Source: Planctomycetota bacterium (GTDB lineage: Bacteria > Planctomycetota > Planctomycetia > Pirellulales > Pirellulaceae). Taken from it: a DNA stretch of 11,256 bases. The stretch covers positions 1-11,256 of the forward strand of contig JAEZAS010000422.1 of the NCBI GenBank assembly GCA_023430365.1. Reading direction: 5' to 3'. This document shows positions 1 to 5,927 of this stretch, piece by piece (position 1 is the stretch's first letter; each line of letters begins with the position of its first letter). The translations under genes and the position numbers were made by a program. Below the pieces are notes generated by a model, which ran no database searches, had not been told where the DNA came from, and worked only from the letters and a program-made list of their open reading frames with translations.

Positions 1-210
1 CGCTATACCCATGTCGACTCCAGCCAGGCGTCTCCCAGGACGGCGACCAGCAAGCTTGAACGACAGCTCGAAAGGCTGGCCTGGGGAGGCGAATCGATCC
101 TGGAGCCCGGGGCGTTTCTGGCGTTGACCGACTCCCCCGCCGAAGTGCCTCTGGGAGTTGCGGGCATGCGTCAGGACCGCAGTCTGCATGTCGTTCATGG
201 GCGGTGGTGA
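1..210 (+). CDS. C-terminal end of an unidentified protein (5' end outside window)
   Basis: Frame 1 is open from the first base to a TGA at 208-210 and encodes the last 69 residues of a protein. The end is soluble-looking, with a basic and glutamate-rich stretch (TSKLERQLERL) followed by LEPGAFLALTDSPAEVPLG and a basic tail ending HGRW. I see no membrane segment, no cysteine and no motif that names a family. The stop lies only 6 nt before the ATG of the ABC ATPase, and the gene's last codons carry that ATPase's ribosome binding site, so it is probably the upstream member of the same operon. It may be an accessory protein of the transporter, but that rests on position only. Codon use (strong G/C at third positions) matches the neighbours. 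Confidence 0.6.
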   Translation, partial: RYTHVDSSQASPRTATSKLERQLERLAWGGESILEPGAFLALTDSPAEVPLGVAGMRQDRSLHVVHGRW

Positions 211-216
211 GATTTC

Positions 217-1161
217 ATGATTGCATCGCATCCGATGATCGATCTTCGCCGCCTGCACCGCCATTTCGGTTCGACCCGGGCGGTGCACGATGTGTCGTTC
301 CACGTTGAGCGCGGCCAGGTCTTCGGTTTCATCGGTCCCAACGGCGCCGGCAAAACGACGAGCATGCGCATTCTCGCCACGTTGGAACTGCCGACGTATG
401 GCGACGCCTATGTCGATGGATTCTCGGTCGTGAACGATCCCGACCGGGTCCGTCGTCGCCTCGGCTTCATGCCCGACTATTTCGGTACCTATGCCGACGT
501 GAACTGCGCCGAGTACCTCGACTTCTTTGCCCGCTCGTATGGACTGGTCGGCCGGGAACGCCACGAGGCGCTGAAGCGCACGATGGCGTTCACCAAGCTG
601 GACCAGATCGCCGAGAAGCCGATTCGCGGTCTGTCGAAGGGAATGAAGCAGCGACTCTGCCTCGGCCGCTCGATGATTCATGATCCCGCGGTGCTGATCC
701 TCGACGAGCCAGCCAACGGGCTCGATCCGCGGGCCCGCATCGAGCTGCGCGAGATGATCGGCGAACTGGCGGCGCTCGGCAAATCGATCCTCGTCAGCTC
801 GCACATCCTCACTGAACTCGGAGAAATGTGCGACCGCGTGGCGATCATCGAGCGCGGGCAATTGCTGGCGACCGGTTCGATCGACGAGATCCACAAGCAG
901 CAAACACCCCACCGCGAGGTCAAGGTCCGAGTCCTCGGCGACACAGCGGTTGCCGCCATGTGGCTCGAAGCGCGGGAGGGCATTACCGACATCGTCGTGG
1001 AAGGGCCGGTCGTGCGGTTCTCGCATCAGGGGGATCGCGAGAGCGAAGTGGCTTTGCTGCGCGAGATGATTTTGGCCGAGGTGCCGGTGGCTGAGTTCGG
1101 CAGCCACTCGAAGTCGCTCGAGGATGTGTTCATGGCGGTCACGCGAGGAGCCGTGCAATGA
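217..1161 (+). CDS. ABC transporter ATP-binding protein (ABC-2 type)
   Basis: 314-residue cytoplasmic ATPase that would drive the membrane protein encoded directly after it. Visible motifs in order: Walker A GPNGAGKTT at residues 40-48, a Q-loop region GFMPDYFGTY at 83-92, signature LSKGM at 139-143 (the LSGGQ position), Walker B VLILDEP at 159-165 followed by ANGLDP, and the H-loop histidine in SSH at 194-196. The last ~90 residues form the extra C-terminal domain usual in the CcmA/DrrA-like group of drug, lipid or polymer exporters. The Q-loop residue appears to be Asp87 rather than Gln. The ATG at 217 is preceded by GGTGAG at 206-211; ATG 235 is an alternative start. The stop overlaps the permease start as ATGA, implying translational coupling. 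The substrate cannot be read from the sequence. Confidence 0.95.
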   Translation: MIASHPMIDLRRLHRHFGSTRAVHDVSFHVERGQVFGFIGPNGAGKTTSMRILATLELPTYGDAYVDGFSVVNDPDRVRRRLGFMPDYFGTYADVNCAEYLDFFARSYGLVGRERHEALKRTMAFTKLDQIAEKPIRGLSKGMKQRLCLGRSMIHDPAVLILDEPANGLDPRARIELREMIGELAALGKSILVSSHILTELGEMCDRVAIIERGQLLATGSIDEIHKQQTPHREVKVRVLGDTAVAAMWLEAREGITDIVVEGPVVRFSHQGDRESEVALLREMILAEVPVAEFGSHSKSLEDVFMAVTRGAVQ

Positions 1162-2819
1162 CGACCGCGGAATCCCCCATGGCCACCGATTCGGCGCTGG
1201 TCGCAGAGGCGGCGCCCGAAAGTGCGTGGGTGCAGCGCTGGTTGCGGCTGGAAGCATGGCTGGACCGGATGGGCGATCGCCTGAATCCGATTCTGGTGAA
1301 AGAAGCTCGCCAGGCGATGAAAAGCCGGCAGTTTGTGGTCACCTTTTCACTGCTGCTGATCTTTGGGTGGATCTATACCGTCGGTTTTATCGCCTTCTCC
1401 ATGCCCGGGCTGTACTACGCCCCGCTGGGCTCGGCGATGCTCGTCGGGTACTACCTGATTCTTACAATACCACTGCTGATCGTGGTTCCGTACGCGGCGT
1501 TTCGTTCGCTGGCCTCGGAACGCGAGGACGGAACGTTCGAGCTGCTCTCGATCACCGCGCTTTCGGCCCGGCAAATCGTCACCGGCAAGCTGGCGAGCGC
1601 CGTGCTGCAGATGCTCGTCTACTACTCGGCGCTGGCGCCGTGCATTGCGTTTACTTATCTGCTGCGCGGCATCGACATCGTCACGATTGGGCTCTTCCTG
1701 GCCTATACCTTCCTGGCGTCGTTGGGGCTCAGTGTGTTCGGCTTGATGCTGGCCACGGTGACGAGGTCGCGACACTGGCAGGTGGTGCTCTCGGTTGTCT
1801 ACGTGATGGCGCTGCTCGGCTTTGCGGTGATCTGGGACAGCGCGATCCTCAGCGTGCTCGCCGACGGTGGGGCAATGCCGTATGACGAACCGGAGTTTTG
1901 GATCATCAATTTGATGATCTTCAGTTTTTATTTCTCGTTTATGGCGCTGAGCTTGTTGATCGCTGCCGGGCAGCTGACCTTCGCCAGCGAAAACCGCTCC
2001 ACCAAGTTGCGCGTCGTGCTGCTCCTCCAGCAGGCCTTGCTGCTCGGCTGGATGACGTACTTTTGGGTCATGGTTTTGCAGCGGGGCCGTTCCGAGGAGG
2101 AAATCCTGGTTGCGGAAATCAGCCTGGCCGGGGCGTTCTGGATGTTTGCCGGGGCCTTCCTGACGGGAGAAGCGGCCGAGCTGTCGCCACGGGCGCGGCG
2201 GCAACTACCACAGAGCCTGTTGGGGCGTATGGCGTTTACCTGGTTCAACCCCGGTTCGGGCACTGGATATGTTTTTGCGCTGCTGAATCTGGGAGCTGCG
2301 TCGATTGTGGTCCTTGCCTGCTTGCTGGTCGGACAAGCTTGGGGGACCTCGCACCTGGAGATCATTCCCTGGGTGCTCGCCATCTGGGGATACGTGGCAG
2401 CCTATCTCGGCATTACGCGGGTGCTCATCGTCTGGGCTCGGATGTACACCTCGGTGAGCTTGCTGGCGGTGTTTCTGTGTCATGTGTGCGTCGTCTCGCT
2501 TGGCTCGGTGGTCCCGTTTATTTTGCAGGCAGCGATCAGCCGGGGGGACCCGAGCCAGTTCGTCTACTCGCCATTGCAGTTGCCTAATTGGGTTTGGACT
2601 CTGTATGAGATTGGCGAGGACCGTACCGGCATGGCGCACGTGTTGGGGATCGTCGTTTTTCTGTTCGGGGCGGCCGTGTTTCTCGTGAATCTGGTCCTGG
2701 CGTCTCGCGAGGTCGAAAACGTGCGGCAAGCCGCTCCGCAGCGCGTGCTGGAGGATGAACGGGAGTTGCATCCGCCGCCGAGCGAGAAGAAGGTGGCCCT
2801 CAGTCCGTGGGATAAGTAG
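1158..2819 (+). CDS. ABC-2 type transporter permease
   Basis: 553-residue polytopic inner-membrane protein, the expected partner of the preceding ATPase, with which it shares a 4-nt ATGA overlap. After a ~45-residue cytoplasmic N-terminus comes NPILVKEARQAMKSRQF, the amphipathic entry helix typical of ABC-2 permeases. Roughly twelve hydrophobic segments follow, near residues 59-80, 92-115, 146-168, 175-200, 208-232, 249-270, 284-307, 320-336, 370-393, 402-424, 432-458 and 493-514. The cytoplasmic loop EREDGTFELL...SARQIVTGK at 121-144 is the E-x-E-x-GT-x-E-x-L coupling element that contacts the ATPase in this class. The charged C-terminal tail (519-553) is cytoplasmic and rich in Glu, Arg and Pro. 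The length suits a fused or duplicated ABC-2 permease of the kind common in planctomycetes. The substrate is unknown. No U-tract terminator follows; the gene ends 36 bp before the hairpin element. Confidence 0.92.
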   Translation: MTTAESPMATDSALVAEAAPESAWVQRWLRLEAWLDRMGDRLNPILVKEARQAMKSRQFVVTFSLLLIFGWIYTVGFIAFSMPGLYYAPLGSAMLVGYYLILTIPLLIVVPYAAFRSLASEREDGTFELLSITALSARQIVTGKLASAVLQMLVYYSALAPCIAFTYLLRGIDIVTIGLFLAYTFLASLGLSVFGLMLATVTRSRHWQVVLSVVYVMALLGFAVIWDSAILSVLADGGAMPYDEPEFWIINLMIFSFYFSFMALSLLIAAGQLTFASENRSTKLRVVLLLQQALLLGWMTYFWVMVLQRGRSEEEILVAEISLAGAFWMFAGAFLTGEAAELSPRARRQLPQSLLGRMAFTWFNPGSGTGYVFALLNLGAASIVVLACLLVGQAWGTSHLEIIPWVLAIWGYVAAYLGITRVLIVWARMYTSVSLLAVFLCHVCVVSLGSVVPFILQAAISRGDPSQFVYSPLQLPNWVWTLYEIGEDRTGMAHVLGIVVFLFGAAVFLVNLVLASREVENVRQAAPQRVLEDERELHPPPSEKKVALSPWDK

Positions 2820-2855
2820 GACGTCCCTCGATAGGGCTACCGCGCAATTGCCGCT

Positions 2856-3003
2856 CGTTACGACGCTCTGCGTCGTAACGCAGAAACGGACGCTCCGCGT
2901 CCTGCGTCGATTCGACGTAACACGGCATTATCAGCCGACTTGGCTTGGAACCCGCAGGACGCAGAGCGTCCGTTCTTGCGTTCCCACGCGGAGCGTGCGA
3001 ACG
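2856..3003. repeat. 148-bp inverted-repeat element with two 51-nt arms, each with two hairpins
   Basis: Left arm 2856-2906 and right arm 2953-3003 are reverse complements at 42 of 51 positions by my alignment, around a 46-nt centre (2907-2952). Each arm has an outer hairpin (2856-2880 and 2979-3003, ends CGTT...AACG) and an inner one (2879-2906 and 2953-2980, ends CGCA...TGCG with a GGACGC/GCGTCC stem). All four share the core ACGCTCYGCGT or its complement, with a 3-nt loop. The left outer hairpin is a perfect 11-bp stem (2856-2866 with 2870-2880). Between the outer hairpins, A-T and G-C pairs on the left become C-G and C-G on the right, so stems are kept while sequence changes. There is no transposase, so it resembles a REP/BIME-like unit or a small non-autonomous element. 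It may also act as a transcription barrier after the permease. Confidence 0.85.
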
Positions 3004-3042
3004 AGCTTTTGCCGGGCTACTCGAACCGCCGGTGAACGGTCG

Positions 3043-3072
3043 TTGTCCGTTTTTGCCGATCGCGGTTATTAT
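3043..3072 (+). promoter_or_regulatory. Candidate promoter of ispH
   Basis: A TTGTCC box at 3043-3048 (4 of 6 to the sigma-70 -35 consensus) is followed after 18 nt by TATTAT at 3067-3072 (5 of 6 to TATAAT). A start about 7 nt downstream would give a leader of only some 17 nt that cuts into the Shine-Dalgarno region, so either the true start is slightly different or the promoter lies elsewhere. Confidence 0.35.
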
Positions 3073-3095
3073 GCGAGGAGGAGCACTCGATCCCC

Positions 3096-4043
3096 ATGAA
3101 AATCATTTTGGCTGCCCCGCGCGGGTTTTGTGCGGGCGTGAATATGGCCATCGAAAGTCTCGATCTGGCCATCCGGGCGTTTGGCACGCCGATTTACGTC
3201 TATCACGAGATCGTGCACAACAAGTACGTCGTCGACACGTTCCGCTCCAAGGGGGCGGTGTTCGTCGACCATCTGAGCGAAGTGCCGGTCGGCAGCACGC
3301 TTCTGTTCTCGGCGCACGGCGTTTCGCCGGAGGTGCGGCGTGTGGCCCGCGAGCGGAAGCTGCGGGCGATCGACGCAACCTGCCCGCTGGTGACTAAGGT
3401 GCATCTCGAGGCGATTCGCTACGCTCGCGATAAGTACACGATCCTGCTCATCGGTCACGAAGGTCACGATGAGGTGATCGGCACGATGGGAGAGGCGCCC
3501 GAGGCGATCGTATTGGTCGAATCGGCCGAGGACGTCGATCGGCTGGAGTTTACGCCGGGCACGAAGCTGGCCTACCTGACGCAGACGACCCTGTCGGTGG
3601 ACGACGCCAACCGGATCATCAGCCGGCTGCGGGCGAAGTTTCCGCACATCGAGAGTCCCGCCAAGGAGGACATCTGCTACGCCACGCAGAACCGCCAGGA
3701 GGCGGTGCGGCTGCTGGCCTCGGAAGCCGACTTGGTGCTCGTAATCGGCAGCCAGAACAGCTCCAACAGCCAGCGGCTGAAAGAAATCGGCGCCGAATGC
3801 GGGGTGCAAGCCCGGCTGATCGACGGCGTGTCGGATATCGATCGCGCCTGGTTCGATGGCGTCGAGTCGGTGGTCATCTCGGCGGGGGCGAGCGCTCCGG
3901 AATCGGTCGTGCAGGAAGTGGTGCGGTATCTGGAACAGGAGTTTGCCGCCACGGTGGAAAGCCGCGTGATCCGCAAAGAAGACGTGCACTTTCCGCTGCC
4001 GCGCGAGCTGCGGCAGCTGGCGGTTTCCGAATCGTCGACTTGA
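3096..4043 (+). CDS. ispH: 4-hydroxy-3-methylbut-2-enyl diphosphate reductase
   Basis: 315-residue cytoplasmic [4Fe-4S] enzyme that reductively dehydroxylates HMBPP to IPP and DMAPP, the last step of the MEP (non-mevalonate) pathway. The N-terminus PRGFCAGV is the IspH hallmark. The three cluster cysteines are Cys12, Cys96 (in DATCPLV) and Cys194 (in DICYATQNRQ). Diphosphate and active-site residues are in place: His41 (EIVHNK), His74 (SAHGVSP), His124 and the catalytic Glu126 (GHEGHDEVIG), Ser222 and Asn224 (GSQNSSNSQRL), and Ser266 (SAGASAPE). Length is normal for the family and nothing is missing. The start is supported by GAGGAGGAG at 3075-3083, with a rather long 12-nt spacing. It is transcribed alone, with the repeat element on its left and a convergent gene on its right. 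Confidence 0.98.
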   Translation: MKIILAAPRGFCAGVNMAIESLDLAIRAFGTPIYVYHEIVHNKYVVDTFRSKGAVFVDHLSEVPVGSTLLFSAHGVSPEVRRVARERKLRAIDATCPLVTKVHLEAIRYARDKYTILLIGHEGHDEVIGTMGEAPEAIVLVESAEDVDRLEFTPGTKLAYLTQTTLSVDDANRIISRLRAKFPHIESPAKEDICYATQNRQEAVRLLASEADLVLVIGSQNSSNSQRLKEIGAECGVQARLIDGVSDIDRAWFDGVESVVISAGASAPESVVQEVVRYLEQEFAATVESRVIRKEDVHFPLPRELRQLAVSESST

Positions 4044-4059
4044 GCAAGTCGCTCATGTA

Positions 4060-4089
4060 CCCGCCGGACGCGCTTCGGCCTCCGGCGGG
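4060..4089. terminator. Stem-loop between convergent genes, probable bidirectional terminator
   Basis: CCCGCCGGA at 4060-4068 pairs perfectly with TCCGGCGGG at 4081-4089 across a 12-nt loop. It sits in the 50-bp gap between the end of ispH (plus) and the end of the CBS-domain gene (minus), where a shared terminator is expected. There is no T-run on either side, so it is not a classical intrinsic terminator. Confidence 0.55.
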
Positions 4090-4093
4090 CCGC

Positions 4094-4519
4094 TCAGCTC
4101 TGAATGTAGTTCTTCAGGTAGTGGTTCTCGCGGCAGAGTTCGGCGTGCTGGGCTTTGACGAGGTCGCCGATCGAAATGATTCCCACGAGCGACGACCCAT
4201 CCATCACCGGCAGGTGACGAATCCGTCGGGCGGTCATTTCCCCCATCGCGTCGCCGATGTCGTCCTCCAGGCTCGCGGTGATGGGCGCGGGCGTCATTCG
4301 GTTGCGAACGCGAAGTTCGCTGAGGGAGCAGCGCGTTTCGGCCACGGCGCGGAGGATGTCGCGCTCGGTGATGATGCCGACCATCTGTTCCCCCTGCCGC
4401 ACCACAAGCGAGCCGACGTTGTGCTTGACCAGCAGGTCGACCACTTCCGTCAGGGTGTGGTCGGGGGTGCAGGAATGAATCTGACGACCTTTTTCGACGA
4501 GAATTTCGCGTACGAGCAT
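4094..4519 (-). CDS. Two-CBS-domain protein
   Basis: 141-residue soluble protein made of one CBS pair (a Bateman module) and little else. CBS1 spans about residues 12-60, ending in the typical MVGIITERDILRAV. CBS2 spans about 73-122, with IRHLPVMDGSSLVGIISIGDLVKA. The short C-terminal helix (HAELCRENHYLKNYIQS) resembles stand-alone CBS pairs of the bacterial/eukaryotic CBSX3-like group. Such modules bind adenine nucleotides (AMP, ATP, SAM or NADH) and regulate partners; which ligand and partner apply here is unknown. An ATG 48 nt further upstream (4567) is in frame, but the chosen ATG at 4517-4519 has GGAGAG at 4525-4530 with 5-nt spacing and gives the usual family N-terminus. The gene lies 230 bp downstream of the class V aminotransferase gene on the same strand and converges with ispH. 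Confidence 0.9.
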   Translation of the reverse strand: MLVREILVEKGRQIHSCTPDHTLTEVVDLLVKHNVGSLVVRQGEQMVGIITERDILRAVAETRCSLSELRVRNRMTPAPITASLEDDIGDAMGEMTARRIRHLPVMDGSSLVGIISIGDLVKAQHAELCRENHYLKNYIQS

Positions 4520-4626
4520 CGGAGCTCTCCGTGATTGTCGGACGAACAACCCGGCTATCCATGCCAACCGCTAGCGGGCCGCTCGCTTCTAAAGAACGGA
4601 GCGAGAGAACCAGCCCACCGCTTGGC

Positions 4627-4656
4627 AGCCTACCGGTCCGCAGAATTGCCCGTCAA
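4627..4656 (-). promoter_or_regulatory. Candidate promoter of the CBS-domain gene
   Basis: Read on the minus strand, TTGACG (4656-4651, 5 of 6 to consensus) is followed after 18 nt by TAGGCT (4632-4627, which keeps T1, A2 and T6). A start near 4620 would leave a ~100-nt leader containing a 6-bp hairpin (4582-4587 with 4600-4605). The -10 box is weak, so the call is tentative. Confidence 0.3.
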
Positions 4657-4692
4657 CAAAAATCTTGAGCGAAGGCGGTTGACCGAACCCGC

Positions 4693-4714
4693 GCTTGTGA
4701 CAGACGTCACAAGC
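4693..4714. promoter_or_regulatory. CRP/FNR-type operator-like palindrome
   Basis: GCTTGTGAC (4693-4701) and GTCACAAGC (4706-4714) are perfect 9-bp inverted arms around AGAC. Within them, TGTGA at 4696-4700 and TCACA at 4707-4711 are separated by 6 nt, which is exactly the CRP-family consensus spacing. It lies between the aminotransferase stop and the CBS-domain gene. Its centre is about 83 bp upstream of the predicted CBS-gene transcription start, a distance compatible with activation from upstream. The same structure could instead be a hairpin ending the aminotransferase transcript, although no T-run follows it. Confidence 0.45.
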
Positions 4715-4749
4715 ATTGCTGCGACAGTGCACACGGAGCATGCAGTCGC

Positions 4750-5919
4750 TTAGGCGGTGGCGAGCAAGGTTTCCAGTGCGTGCGTGAGGCGGTCGATGTG
4801 CTCCGGTTCGTTGTAGAGATGGCAGGAGACGCGAATAAACCAGCGGTCCTTCCAGTGCACGATGGGCGTCTCGATGCCGTATTGCTGCCAGAGTTGTTGC
4901 TGCAGCGTTTCAAACGCGCCGCCCGGAAGCGGCACGTGGGCCATGCTCGTGTACCACTGCGGATCGTCGGCGGCGAGGGGCGTCGTGCCGAAGAGTTCCG
5001 TGAGCTGATGGCGGGCGTATTGGGCGAGCGCGTGCGTTTGGCTGCGAAATCGCTCGAGGCCGATCGTTTCGAGCAGCTCGATTGCGGCTGGCACCGCGAG
5101 CCACGCCGAGGGATCGCGCGTGCCGCTCCAGATGAATTCGTCGGACCACGTTTCGGGCCGTCGCGGCAGCAACCGGCCCCAACTCATGGTGCCGGGGCGA
5201 ATGTGCGATTGCTGCTGGGGCGATACCCAGAGGAAGCCGGAGCCGAACGGCGCGCTGAGCCACTTGTGGCAACTGGCGGTGTAAAAGTCGCAGCCGAGGG
5301 TTTCCAGATTCAGCGGCAACTGGGCGATCGCGTGCGGACCATCGATGCAAACCGCGACGCCTCGCTCACGCATCGCCCGGCAGATCGCCGCGACCGGCAA
5401 CGTGATGGCGGTTGGCGACGTAATGTGGCTGACGACCAGGACGCGGGTTTGTGGCGTGAGCGCCGCGACGATCGATTCGACTACTTCCGCTTCATCGAAC
5501 ATGGGCGTGGGCAATTCGACCTCGCGGAACGCAGCGCCCGTTCGCTCGCAGGCCCGAGACCAGGTGCGGCGCACGGCCCCGTACTCGTGATCGGTAAGTA
5601 GCACCTCGTCCCCAGCCGACAGCGGAAAGGAATCGGCGACGACGTTCATGCCGACGGTGGCATTGTCGACGAAGATCAGGTTGGCGGGAGCGGCGCCGAC
5701 GAACTGGGCGAGACGATTCCTCGCCTCAAACCAGGCTGGTTCGTACAGGCGGACGAAGAAGTCCATCGGTTGCTCGTCGAGCGCCTGTTGCCACTTGAGC
5801 CTGGCCTCGCGGACACTCCGTGGCGGCGGCCCGAAGGAGCCGTGATTCAGGTAGGTCGTGCCGGGGCGCAGGGACCAGTGGGCATGGTATTGCTGCCAAT
5901 CGAACGATTCCGACGTCAT
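4750..5919 (-). CDS. Aminotransferase class V-fold PLP enzyme (isopenicillin-N epimerase/cysteine desulfurase-like)
   Basis: 389-residue cytoplasmic fold-type I PLP enzyme. The N-terminal YLNHGSFGPPP at residues 23-33 is the mark of the CefD-like (isopenicillin N epimerase-related) branch. NATVGMN at 86-92 is the phosphate-binding segment. CIDGPHAIAQ at 191-200 supplies Asp193 for the pyridine nitrogen. SCHKWLSAPFGSGFLWV at 216-232 carries the Schiff-base Lys219. The C-terminus (WFIRVSCHLYNEPEHIDRL) is the usual small domain. No beta-lactam genes are nearby, so an epimerase role in antibiotic synthesis is unlikely; a desulfurase, lyase or transaminase of unknown substrate fits better. The frame is open 282 nt further upstream, but that part overlaps the signal peptidase gene and looks like antisense-of-frame Arg/Pro-rich translation. 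ATG 5919 gives the family N-terminus. It begins 8 nt after the upstream stop with no clear Shine-Dalgarno, suggesting coupled translation. Confidence 0.9.
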   Translation of the reverse strand: MTSESFDWQQYHAHWSLRPGTTYLNHGSFGPPPRSVREARLKWQQALDEQPMDFFVRLYEPAWFEARNRLAQFVGAAPANLIFVDNATVGMNVVADSFPLSAGDEVLLTDHEYGAVRRTWSRACERTGAAFREVELPTPMFDEAEVVESIVAALTPQTRVLVVSHITSPTAITLPVAAICRAMRERGVAVCIDGPHAIAQLPLNLETLGCDFYTASCHKWLSAPFGSGFLWVSPQQQSHIRPGTMSWGRLLPRRPETWSDEFIWSGTRDPSAWLAVPAAIELLETIGLERFRSQTHALAQYARHQLTELFGTTPLAADDPQWYTSMAHVPLPGGAFETLQQQLWQQYGIETPIVHWKDRWFIRVSCHLYNEPEHIDRLTHALETLLATA

Positions 5920-5927
5920 GGGAAGGC

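Larger units (their letters stand above)
2820..3095. other. 276-bp intergenic region carrying hairpin repeats and the ispH leader
   Basis: No gene is supported here. An open frame crossing it in plus frame merely translates the repeat. The left 36 bp follow the permease stop. Positions 2856-3003 are a symmetric inverted-repeat element described separately. The right 90 bp hold a possible promoter and the ribosome binding site of ispH. Confidence 0.8.

Noticed and set aside
1347..2204. 285-codon open frame on the minus strand
   Set aside because: Antisense of the permease. The hydrophobic codons there read as charged, Gln/Arg/His-rich residues in reverse, a usual shadow in GC-rich genomes.
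2856..3003. CRISPR array
   Set aside because: The repeated cores are inverted and nested as hairpins with no regular direct repeats, no unique spacers of constant length, and no cas genes.
2856..3003. Insertion sequence
   Set aside because: The centre between the arms is only 46 nt, and there is no transposase anywhere in the window. I saw no clear target-site duplication.
2755..3099. 114-codon plus-strand open frame across the hairpin region
   Set aside because: It starts inside the permease gene and translates the repeat units; composition is Arg/Thr/Ser-rich with no motif or ribosome binding site.
4750..5919. Isopenicillin N epimerase in beta-lactam biosynthesis
   Set aside because: The fold and N-terminal motif fit, but no IPNS, ACVS or expandase genes are nearby, so only the fold family is claimed.
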